Source: a virus. Taken from it: DNA of 44,096 bases. Below, piece after piece: positions 26,874-38,300 of this stretch. The DNA is taken from the IMG/VR virus record IMGVR_UViG_3300049739_000221, positions 1 through 44,096 of that record; one strand, 5' to 3'. The notes under the pieces were generated by a model. The model did no database searches, was not told the DNA's origin, and was given only the letters and a program-made list of their open reading frames with translations. The position numbers and the translations under genes were made by a program. Each line of letters begins with the position of its first letter. The stretch's first letter is position 1.

Positions 26874-28757
26874 TCAGAACTCAATTACCAACTTAATGTC
26901 TTCAATTTGGTCAGCAGCACGGGTGATCAGTCTTCTGTTCTCGACATAGATGATGTCACCAGAGTTCTGCTCGATCTCTGGGAAACCGAAACCATTGGTG
27001 AAACTGATACCAAGAAGCGTGGTTGCAGTAACGCCAGTGTTAACAGCACCAGAAGCGAGTGATGCAGCACCAACAATGTTAGCACTATCATCGAATGCTC
27101 TTACAACACCTTGATCAGCATGAAGATCAGGTGACTGGATATACTTAAGAACGCCATCCGTAGTTGAACCAGCATCAAGCGTCCAGGAAACAACGGTGCC
27201 TTTAGCAGTTCCACCGCCAGCAAGTGCTTGGGTGATTGTTTCGTCAGAAACGTAATCTGCGCTTGCTCCAGTAATCTTAGCAGCATAGAGACCGTTCAAG
27301 GTATCCAGGACTGCAAAGTCAGTAGTGGTCCAGTTGAATGGGTCCTTGATGATGCCGATACGACGGAAGTCGTTATCAACAGGGAAGTCTCCAGAACCTT
27401 CAGCATAGGTCAGACGAATGTTGGTCATGACACGCTTAGCGTTCAGTTCCAGTTCAAAGTCAGCACCGTGACCACCTTGAGGAGGAAGAACAACTTCCAG
27501 AGCACCTGTTCCACCAACACCAGTTCTAGCGGTGGTTAGTGCTTGCTCTGCATACAGACCATACTTGATACCACCAACAGTTGCGCCGTCATCCAGTGCA
27601 ATACTAGCGTAGGTATAACCTGCACCGTTAACAACCACTTCTGTAGATTCAATCGCACCAGCGGTAACGACAATCTTCACAACAGATTCGGTTCCAGATA
27701 CTTGACCATCGCCAAGGACAGGTGCATAGTGGGTTCCGTTAGGAAGACCCGATCCAAGATCCTCAACTAGAACAACGTCGATAGCACCATCAACAGCAGC
27801 TGCTTCTGTAGCAGCACGAGTTGCTTCGCCAGCCAAGTTGATTGGCATGAAGTTGGTAGACAAGAAGCGCAGAACGTCATCGGTAGGGATAGTATACATA
27901 TACTTCCAAATGTATCCCGAACCAGCAGTGTTAGCAACTACTGCATCAGCACTCTCGGTGAAGAGACCGCTTCCTGCATCATAGGTTCCTTGACCTGCAG
28001 AAGGAGTAGTCTTTGGTTCGTATACAGGGTTAGGATCTACCTGACCTGGGAACTGACCATTGTAGATACACTTGAAGACTTCGTAGTTCGAGTTAATTAC
28101 ATAGAACTTAGAAGCACCAAGACTAGAAGCACCAGTAGTGGCTTGCTTGCCTACTTGACCAGTGGTCGTTGCGGAGTAGTCAGGCTTATACATATCGAAA
28201 CGAGGCTCGGTAGCGAGCAGGTTCCAATCGTAACGAGTGATAACAGCACGAGCGAACTGATCGGTGATACGCTTAGCAGCGATAATTTCGTCATAGACGC
28301 TGAACTTCTCGATCTGGTTGTCCAGAGGAGTAGGAGGGGTGTCTTCTGTTGCGTAACGGTATACACCAGCGCGTGCCTCAGCGCCAGTATCTGCTGCTCC
28401 GTTCCAACCCTCAAGAACTGCATTAGGCAGTGGGGTTGCGTTTACGGAAGGAGTGACATCACTTAGGATCAGTGAATTGTCATATACCTGTTCGATTGAA
28501 GCTTTGAAAGGGGAGTTTGCAAAAGTGTAGCTTCCGTTAGTATCGGATGCAACATAAACGAATTGGTTTTCTGCGAAAGCGACAGCGTTCTGTGAATAGA
28601 TTTCAAGAAATGCATCCCAGCGTTGGGGGCGACCAACAAAGAAATACATTCTTGTCTTTTCAGGACTATCTTCTGCTCCACCAGCGGGCTCACTAAGAGA
28701 CTCCAAAAACTGTTTAGCATTAAAGATTCTAAACTTATCTGAGATGATTGCAGCCAT
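26874..28757 (-). CDS. gp8-like baseplate wedge protein (627 aa)
   Basis: 627 aa, larger than T4 gp8 (334 aa). The opening AAIISDKFRIFNAKQFLESL, then RMYFFVGRPQRWDAF and later YDEIIAAKRITDQFARAVI, YKCIYNGQFPGQ-like NYEVFKCIYNGQFPGQ and GYIWKYMYTIPTDDVLRFL, is the pattern I associate with cyanophage proteins annotated as baseplate wedge gp8. A single GAGYTYASIALDDGA unit near residue 375 belongs to the module shared with neighbouring giants. Its position after gp25, gp6 and the gp7-position gene agrees with T4 wedge order. A strong TATAAATA element lies 35 bases upstream. Assignment rests on pattern memory and synteny, not on a search. Confidence 0.7.
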   Translation of the reverse strand: MAAIISDKFRIFNAKQFLESLSEPAGGAEDSPEKTRMYFFVGRPQRWDAFLEIYSQNAVAFAENQFVYVASDTNGSYTFANSPFKASIEQVYDNSLILSDVTPSVNATPLPNAVLEGWNGAADTGAEARAGVYRYATEDTPPTPLDNQIEKFSVYDEIIAAKRITDQFARAVITRYDWNLLATEPRFDMYKPDYSATTTGQVGKQATTGASSLGASKFYVINSNYEVFKCIYNGQFPGQVDPNPVYEPKTTPSAGQGTYDAGSGLFTESADAVVANTAGSGYIWKYMYTIPTDDVLRFLSTNFMPINLAGEATRAATEAAAVDGAIDVVLVEDLGSGLPNGTHYAPVLGDGQVSGTESVVKIVVTAGAIESTEVVVNGAGYTYASIALDDGATVGGIKYGLYAEQALTTARTGVGGTGALEVVLPPQGGHGADFELELNAKRVMTNIRLTYAEGSGDFPVDNDFRRIGIIKDPFNWTTTDFAVLDTLNGLYAAKITGASADYVSDETITQALAGGGTAKGTVVSWTLDAGSTTDGVLKYIQSPDLHADQGVVRAFDDSANIVGAASLASGAVNTGVTATTLLGISFTNGFGFPEIEQNSGDIIYVENRRLITRAADQIEDIKLVIEF

Positions 28758-28791
28758 TGTTGTTTTCTCTGGGACGTTTTAATATCTGATT

Positions 28792-28810
28792 TATTTATAT
28801 GCTATTTATT
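28792..28810 (-). promoter_or_regulatory. Tandem late promoter elements TATAAATA and AATAAATA
   Basis: In the 59-base gap upstream of the gp8-like gene, the minus strand shows AATAAATA (28810-28803) and then a perfect TATAAATA (28799-28792). The latter is 35 bases before the ATG at 28757. This is the best T4-type late promoter candidate of the window. Confidence 0.6.
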
Positions 28811-28816
28811 TTCAGA

Positions 28817-29347
28817 TCACTCAGGACCAGAAAATTGGATCATTTCATCGTTATTATTTAGAGTAGTCGGACCAGTTTTTACGTATCCCGTAAATGTAGT
28901 CGCAGTTTTCTCCGTATATTCAATCAATTGTCTCGCGGCAGTGAAGATATGACCACTGGTCTCGAAACTTGATGTTGCAATTACATTAATGATGGTAGGA
29001 TTCTCCGCATCCACTGATATAGTTTGGTTTCCATCTGCCATGGTGACTCCCATAATCATACTTGAAGGACCAGCATTGAACTTATCACCTGATAGAGTGA
29101 AGGTAGACTGTGGTCTCAATTCAAAATCTCTAATAGCAAGTTGCGGAAACGCTCTTTGAATATCTTCAATAACATGATCACCTTCAAATTTAATAAACTC
29201 AAAATCTCGTAGTGTGTATGTAACAGCACCACTAGTAAATGATGAAAATCCATCAGGGATTCTCTTTCCAAAATTAGTGACATCGATGGTGTTGCCATCT
29301 CTTTTTAAGACAGTTCTAAATCCTGCTGCTAATTGTAATTCTGGCAT
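28817..29347 (-). CDS. Virion structural protein between gp7-position and gp8-like genes (176 aa)
   Basis: 176 aa, soluble, beta-rich. It contains FRTVLKRDGNTIDVTNFG and a repeated-looking C-terminal half with SSFETSGHIFTAARQLIEYT. I do not recognise a characterised family. It is coupled to the 3328-aa gene by a TAATG overlap (one shared base), and a late promoter follows it, so it closes a cotranscribed gp25-gp6-gp7-position block. A baseplate or connector role is inferred from this context alone. Confidence 0.72.
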   Translation of the reverse strand: MPELQLAAGFRTVLKRDGNTIDVTNFGKRIPDGFSSFTSGAVTYTLRDFEFIKFEGDHVIEDIQRAFPQLAIRDFELRPQSTFTLSGDKFNAGPSSMIMGVTMADGNQTISVDAENPTIINVIATSSFETSGHIFTAARQLIEYTEKTATTFTGYVKTGPTTLNNNDEMIQFSGPE

Positions 29348-32300
29348 TAGTTTCTAGTTTTAATTGATGTTTCTAGAACGACAAGTTCAGTATAGTAGTC
29401 AAGGACACCCATCTCTCTTTGTAGCATAACATCAGCAGGTTTTTCACGTCCTTCATGCTGTGGGAGATGTGCTCTCACAGTATATGTAGATGTTATAGAT
29501 GGTCCAGCAGTAATTGCAATAGATTCAATCGTCGTGAGAGTAGCGACGATAGCAAGATCCAGTTGCTGTTGAATCTGCTTAGGTCCATCTTCAGACGAAC
29601 CACCAAGAATACCACCATCAGCACCTCTTGGGAAGTCAACCAGAGCAGGAATGCTTTCTGGAGTTACAATTACTCTGGAGATTGTATTAGTCAACAGAGC
29701 ATTCATAGATGCTTTAGCAGGTTGTGCCGCAGCGTAGAGTTCTGTGGTGATGTTTCCAGATACACTAGAGATTGCAGATACTGTTCTGAATCCTTCAAAC
29801 TTAGTAATCTCAGTCTGAGTCTGGAGACCCAGTTCGATATTGATCTGAACGTCAATCTCCGAGATCGTAGTCGTAGAGGCAATAGTAACAACGTCACTAC
29901 TGATGGATTCTACACTAGCATTAATTTGCGTAATCTTACTAACACTTCCAGCAATTTGCTCTGCACTTACGACAGTTGTTGGAGGAATGATTGTAATCTG
30001 CTTAGTAATGTCATAATCAAAGTATAGGTCAAGATCAAGATTTCTGGTAGACTGGATGAAACGATCATCCAACATTCTAACTTCAGTATCATGTGTTACT
30101 GTGTTAGTAACAACGATGACGGTCTCTGGAGAGATAGCGACGGTTTCTTGAGCAGGAGTAGCAATACTCCTGATTCCGACTTCGATAACTGGAGTGACGA
30201 CAGGTGTAATAATCTGGAACTCGTTCTCAATCTCGATGTAGCGAGCATCAGACTGTTTGATCTCCTGCTCACTGATAACTTGTGACTTAAGTTCAACCAA
30301 CTGAGCGGAAGACATTCTGACTTCAGACTCAGTAATAAGGATAGTTGCAGGTCCAACAGGCAGGACAGTAACAAATTCAGGTAGAGTTCTAAGATACTGA
30401 CCAGCATTATGTGCTTGTGCCGTAGATCCTTCAATACCTCTAGTGAGATCAAGGAATCTGTCTCCAAGAGTAGAATTGTAAGCAACAATCTCTTTTCCGA
30501 TCTGCAATTTGCCTTGCGATGGGAACAGACTTGTATTTCCAATATATGCAGTTGTTCCTGTTGGAGATAGAGGAGCATCGAGGAATGCACCTGTTACACT
30601 GTAGGTATCCTGAGCAGCATAAACAATAGGAGCATTGATTTGCTTATGTAATGTCGATGTAATTACATCCACACCCATTTCAGGAGAGATATCTGTAATA
30701 ACAGCAGTTGGTGAATCAAGAGTTACCGTAATAGTAAGTTCATTGATATTAAGTTCGGATGCAACCTGATCGAATGCGCCAGATGCTTCTCTCTTGGTAT
30801 ACTGATAGTATTCTGCTTTTCTAAGTTCTGTTCCTGCTTCGCGAGCAGTAGTATGGAGTTCTGTGATAAAGACAGAATCTGCCTTTACTTGGTCGCCAGC
30901 AAGACCACCAAGTGCAATAATAGAAAGAACACTAGAAACAGCACCTTCGCCAGTCAACAGAATTTCTGTTTGAACAACAGATAAGGCACCACCACCTGCA
31001 ACTTCCGTATTTACACTAATAATAGTTTCAGACTTAACTACTCTAGTAGGATTCCTCTTAACAAAATATCCTCTAGTGACAACTACTTTGGGTGGTTGAG
31101 TATAACCAAAACCACCATTTGTTAATACAACATCTAGAACCTGTCCATCTTTCGTAAGAACTTCTGCTCTAGCACCACCACCATTACTATCAACAGGAAC
31201 AAACTTGAGTTGTGGTGGAACAAAGTATTGATATGCTGTTGGTTGTAATAGAATACCAGTATTGAAGAATAGAGCAAGATCCCTCTTGTTCCACTCAAGA
31301 TCATTAAATCCAAGAGAAACAACACGACCAGTTCCATCAATTTGACTGGTTACGCTAAGACCCTCTCCTCTAACAATACCATTGTAATTACTTACATCGA
31401 CTTTAGAGAAGTGCTCATACTTAGCAGTCTGACCCAATCCAAAGTTTCTTAGATTTGCTTTACCAGGAACATACTCAATTGTTCTAAATTCATTCTCACC
31501 ATCAACTAGGATTTCATCTCCAGCAATGATTTCCAATTCAGTATTGTTTCTTATATCATATACTGAGTTTCCATTCTCAGAACCTCTCAACCATTCAGGA
31601 ATATCTCTAGCAAGCAAACGCTTACCTTCATCATCTACTGGATATGAAATATCAATCGAGAAAACACTGTTGATATTATTAAAAGAAATTGGATTCGAGA
31701 AATCTGCTTTATCGGAAACATAAATTGCAGAAACTCTAGTGTCATCAGCAGTATTTTGTGTTGGATCATATGACAACTCAGAAAAATCAATGTTCGATGC
31801 ATTCAAAAGTGTGAATGTAAAATCAACTGGTGTTACACCAATTTTTGAAGATCCATTTGCAGTTCCATCTTCAAGTTCATCAAATCTTATTAGAGAAATC
31901 TTTCCTAAGAGTTTTCTAGTTCCATCTGAAGTGATGGTAAACAAATTCTTAGGAGTAGTTGGATTGAAACTATACAATCTACTCTGGAATTCATTATATT
32001 CTTGATTTCCAGCAGATGTATCGATAACTCGCTGACATCTAATAATAATCTCATTAGTAAGACCAACACGATCATAATCATAGAATGATAGAGTCTTGGG
32101 GACATCTCTACCATACAGAGAAATCAACCTTACATTGTTCTGAACTGATTGACCAGTTTCAGGAATATAACGAGTAAGATTTGATGTGAATGTGATATTT
32201 GGACCATTGATTGTATAAGAGTCTGGATTTTGCAGAACTCCATCAACAAACACCAAGACAAATCTGCCATCGGTGATGTTCTTGACTCTACCATCAACTT

Positions 32301-35300
32301 CACCAAAGATTAGATAAGGACCTGTTCCTCTATATGGAATCAAACGATTATCAATTTTGAATCTATCGTAACTACCGACTCCATAACCAAAGAAAGTCTC
32401 TCTTTGATCTAGTTGAACTGGAACAGGATCAATATCGTCTGCAAAGTTTCTAGGTGGTTCTGCAAATACAATCGCATCTGCTTGTGATCCATTTCTTCTT
32501 AAAATATAATATGCATTACCCAATGGTGCTTCTGCAGACTCTTTTGCTTCTTGCAAAATGCCATTGATAAAGATCAATAATTTCTCACCAGGATCTGCCT
32601 TTACAGCAGTGCCATCTTCCCAATATAGATCAAACTGATTCGCAATTCCATCAAAATTAGGAGAGATGTCCCTAAGTTTTCTTAGATAACGAGAGTTGAA
32701 AGTATCGTCTTTGAACTTAAATGCTTTACAGATTAGTGATGCAGATTCAGTCTCGTAAGTATCATCTAAGTTCTCTCCTGTTTGTGGGAAGAGAGGACCG
32801 AGAGGAGGTTCATTAAATGTTATCTGTGAACCAGATACTTTAAATGATTTGCCAGGTTCCTGTGCAATTCCATTTATAGTAAGGAATAATTCTTGCTCAT
32901 TGTATGGAGAGTATGCAAGATAGTTTGCTTTATCTACAAGAGTAAATGTTTTTCTACCGAGAATGTTGCCATTACCAATGACACCTTCAACTACATCATA
33001 TGCAGGAGATTTAACTTCGGTAATTTCAAGAGTAATATAAGATGCTGCATTTTCGTAGAGAGTGATCTCATCACCAACCTCAAACTCATATGCAATATTA
33101 GAAAAGTCTGATTCAGTAGATTGAACCAATCCACCAAACTCATAGTCATCACTGGAAGGACTATTAGTAAATTCACCAAATGAGAATAGGTAACCAATAT
33201 CCATACGAATGATCTTGGTCAGATCAAAGATACCTGACCCAGTAGTTACATACTCATCATTAGGAAGAATAGTGTAATTATCACTAGTATCCCAAGATTG
33301 GGTAGAAGAACCAGCACCAACAAAAGGACCAACAGCAGGTTGGTTGTTGCTGTTGCTTACAAGTTTAAATTTAATCCAGTGAGCATAAGCACCAGCTGGA
33401 ACAGTTACCCCACCACTAAGAGAAGTGTAAACTAACGTGTTATCAGCTGCTTTAGTGATTGATCTGATAGAACCTACATAATCTTCCTTACTTGCATAAC
33501 GACCAGTGAAAGGTTCTTGGATAGTTAGTTCTCTAGAAATAATTCCTTCAGTATCATACTCATCAATAGAGATAGAACCTTGACCTCTAATCAAGTTTGT
33601 ATCTGCTACTGTTACAAAGGAATTAGTAACCCTTGTGCTCTTCCTCTCTACAGTTACTGTCTTAGGAGAAAGTTCAATATAACTGATAGATGTAGTAGGA
33701 GTCTGATCAGTCGGCATTGTTGCTTCCTGTTCAGAATCAATCAGAACTTCACCGAACAGTTGGAAACCTGCAGGGTGTGTAGTCTGCTTGATTAGATCTC
33801 TCCATACATCAATAGCAGTTCTAGACTGAATGACATATGAGAAGTCTTGATAGTAGTAAGAATCAGTTACCTTTTGATATCTACTACCAACCTTACCTTT
33901 ATCAGATGCATATCTACCAAGATTGTCAAAATAGGTTCTGATATCAGAATCAAACTCAGTAAACAGAACATCAGATACTTCAATAGATCTACTAGGATCC
34001 ATTGCAGAATAAAGATTTAGGGTGGTGTCTACAACGCCACTTACTTTATTAAGTCTAAGAATATTTGATCCTGTTCTCCAACCTTTGTCAGAAACATAAC
34101 CACTGAAGATTAGTGAAGAACCAACACGCTGCTCTACTCGCTCTCCCTTGTAGAACTTAGCATCTCCTTTGTAGATGATAGCGTAGTTTGATCTATAAGT
34201 AGACTCAATAGTCGCATCATTGTGGAAAGAACCGCCATTACTGATAATGCTAATATCTTGTGGTAGACCGATGCTCTCAGATTCAAAGAATGCATCGATA
34301 TCACCTTCATATACCGATACAATAGGAGCAAAGGTGAAACCACTGCCACCTGCTAAGACATCAATTCTAGTAATTCTTCCTTGATCGCTTACTACACTAA
34401 AGTGAGCACCAACGCCATCTCCATTGGTAACAACTGCTTTAGGATTGATGTAGTTCTTACCACCATTATCAATTTGAACACCTTTAATTGACTGAGTGAT
34501 AGAATCCCACTCTACAGTCAGTAGTGGTTCGTTGTTATCTGTTACAAGACAACCCTCAACAATAGGAGATCTCTTATATCCTTCTCCAAGATTATTAATT
34601 GTGGTCTTAGTGATCTTACCTTCAGCAAAAGGTGAAGATGTTGTGTATATGATGTTACCAGTTCCTTGATAATCAGGAACGTCAGGCAGCTGATATGCAA
34701 ACTTTGTAGATGTTGTGAACTTAACTGTCTTAGGTCCAGTCAAAGGATCATCAATAACTTTCAATGAAGCACTATCTGTATTGACATCACTAGACGCCTT
34801 AATAAAGTAGTAATACGTGTCAAAGTTAACTGGGAATCTCTGTTGAGCAAGACCAGAAATATTAGGACCAAAACCTAATGTGATAGCAACAAATGAACCA
34901 GCGTTTCCTGGTTGAATACCACTTATCTCTTTCTCTTCAGTAAAAATAGTTCCCGTTTTACTAGCAGAGAAATCAAGGAACACACCACTCATAGAAACAT
35001 GACTGGTGTCAAACAAATAACGATAGTATTTCTGAATACGAATGTCAGTGTTTCTACCATACGTTGCAAAATTGACATCCTTAGAAAACTCTAAGTTGTT
35101 TTGACCAGCAGTAGATGAAGCAATATTGATAGACTTTCTAGGAGAACTATCATCCTGGAAAATACTACTGTTAGTAACTTCTCTAGGAGAGGGAGCATCA
35201 TAGTTGTATGCTAGAGTTACCTCTTGAGTGGTTGCATCATAATCAATAATATATGGATCATTGATACCATCGCCAAGAGGTCTTGAGTCTTCTTGGAATC

Positions 35301-38300
35301 TGTAGATGCCGTTATACAGTCTTACTGTAGTATTATCAAAGTGATTGGTGACAACAGTATCAAACTGTCCTCTTTGAACAGTAGCAGTTCTTGCATTATT
35401 GTCAATAGATGTGACTTTTACAATCTCGCTATTAATTTGCAGATAGTCATTCTCAGACAGTTTCTGAATACTTCTTAGTTGTAATACGGTGTTAGTTAAA
35501 GAGAAACCAACATGATCAACTTCCAATGCCAACCTTTGGGTTGAATTGGTAGAATCTAATCTATTGAGAGATGCATCAGCAACTGATAGGATGTCACCCT
35601 TAATGTAGTTCTGTCCTTTAGTTGTAACAGTAACTATACTGACACTGCCATATCCAGTATTGTTGTAGTCACTAACAACAATAGTTGCTTTCGCATTATC
35701 AGGATCTCCAACAGATCCAATATCAGTTCTTACCTTGCTTTGATCGAAAAAGATAAGTTCAACATCTTCATATGTTCCTGCTTGATATGCTATACCACCA
35801 TTAAGAACTTCTGACTTGCCAACACCACTATCAGTCATGACTGAAGTGAAAGAAGGTGCTCTCAGTGTAATCTGTTGATAGAATCTCTTTCTTACATAAT
35901 AAGTTGTTGTAGTATCTGCCACACTAGGAATAAGATCCATATTTACAGCACTACCAACACCAACATTGTGTGGTTCGGATGTAGATACCAAAGCATAGTT
36001 GTTATCCACAACAAATGCTTGGATGTTCTTACTTAGTTCGTTGTAGATGACAACTTCTAGACCTACAGTATCTCCAAGAACTGTGCTCTGGAGAAAATAG
36101 TTCTTAGTAGCACTTTCAGGAACAACAAACTCTCCTTGAGTCACTTCGACTCTAATAGAGTTTTGGTTTGATACAGACTCAAGGATTCTACCTCTAGCAA
36201 TGACATCATCATCGCCATCTGTTAAGAGTAGTGTTGCTTCTGCACTAAACGATCCATTACCAGACAAGATAATACTGATAATGTTGCTAGAAGAGTTTAA
36301 ATTTTTGTCAGACTGATATGTTCCTGATACATTCTCAAGAACAAACTCATTTCTATTAGAAATGTCTCCGATAACCCTACCAGTGTAGTTGCTATCTTCT
36401 TGAGTAACAGTATCTCCTTCAAACAGATAGCAAGGGGCAATAGTCTCAATATAAGAGACTGCTAGAGTATTAGTAGGATCTAGATCATTTGATTTGAGTG
36501 ATGTAACAGTCTTACCAGTAACCTCTGCGACAATCGCAGCTGCTCCAGATCCTTCGGTTCCAGTGTTATTAACAATGAATCTATTGCCAACTTTGAATGA
36601 TGCTGGAGAATCCTCTACATTCAATGCAGAAATACTACCACTAGTGGTTTTGTTGATCTTCAGAATAGTATTACCACCATTGCTAGGCATTCCTAGAGTT
36701 TTTAGTCTCTTGGCATACTTTGGTAAATCATCCTGAGATAGATCTGCATTATAGTTAGAATCAACAGGTAGTGAGTAATAATTTGATCCTAGGATATATG
36801 GGAATGCAGGATCGCCATTAATATCGATAGTAATAAAGTATGCATAGACTCCTGCTGGATATTCTGGTGTTGCACAGAATCTTCCATTGTTTTCGTCTAA
36901 TTCTAATTTACCAGTCTGAGTGCTAGGTCTCCACTCATAATCTTCAATAAAAGTTCCAAGTGGGAACTCAGATGGATTTGGACCGCCAAGTCTGTTGCCC
37001 TTCAGATAATATGCTGATGACAGTCTGCTGACAGCACTACTAGTGTCTAGAGGGTTCTCATAACCATAAGGACCATAAATTGGATTGCCATCATAAGCAA
37101 ATCCTAAAATAGGAGAGTGTGAAGTTCCATCATCATTCAGATCAGTTCTAAGATCAGAAGGATTGGCAACAATACCATAACCATACCCTTTAGTAGGATT
37201 GTAGTTCTGGAATGCATAACCATTAGATGAGTCTAACTCAGACTGCAGTTTCTTATAGCGATCTTTGGTATATGTAACGATATCAGATGTTGCTGCTGCT
37301 CCATCACCAACAGGTAGAATATCGACTATCACATTTCCTTTGGAGTAGAACTTACCTTCGTCTACTTGCTCAAAGTCAACAATTTTGCCATTTGCTAAAA
37401 CAGTATTGTATTCTGCAAAACGACCTTTGCCAAGACGATCGATAATTCTTACTGTAGGTGGTGTAGTGTAGTATTCACCAGCATCAATTACTTGAATACT
37501 TGTAATTCTACCAAAAGTAACAGTAGCAGATGCTTTTCCATTTCTACCAGAAGTAATAGTTACAGTTGGTGGAACAGTATATACAGTCTGATCAAGAAGT
37601 TCAATACTGTCAACAACTTCACCTGCTAGGAAAGATCTTGCTCTTCCTGGAATATTGTTAATCAGAACATTAGGGGGATCCTGGAATCCAGCACCTTTTT
37701 GTGAAATATTGAACTTGGTGATAGGACCAAATTTGACTTGATCAAAATCTCTATAACTGAAAGCAAGAGTTCCATCAACTAAGATGCCAACATCTCTTTG
37801 TGTTGTTTTATACGATTCAGTAATAACTTGAGGATTCTTACGAATCAACCTCATCGTCTTCTGATCTTGCAACTTCTGCTGAGTATTTGCAAGAAGAATA
37901 GGTCTAGTTGGGAAAGAAGACGAACAGATGTAGTAATAGTTGCTATCTTCATAAACAGCAGCAACATCACCAGGCAGATCTCCAATCTGAGACTGAATAG
38001 TAGGATTTGCTGCTTCAGCATTCTCTTGACTCAGAATCCAACGAATGGTATTCTGTGGAGTCATAATAATGGGATCTCTGGTCTCGAAACCTGCACCAGA
38101 TACCTGAATGCGATCTCCTTCCTCAGAATAAGGAACAGGAGCATCAGTGCTCAAGTTATAAAGGACACCAAGGACTAGAAGCTTGACGTTTCCAGAGGTA
38201 ACTGTAGAAAAACTGTAAACAGATTCTCCAGCAGCATAAACAATATTGCTTTCTCTGTCGCTAACTAGAAACTGAGTGACACTTTTATCATTATACTCAA

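Noticed and set aside
27990-28466. 158-codon plus-strand open frame
   Set aside because: Antisense to the gp8-like gene, no start signal, no recognisable domain.
29455-30027. 190-codon plus-strand open frame rich in Ser, Arg, Asn and Cys
   Set aside because: Antisense to the C-terminal part of the 3328-aa gene; composition is that of a reversed Thr/Ile/Val-rich reading.
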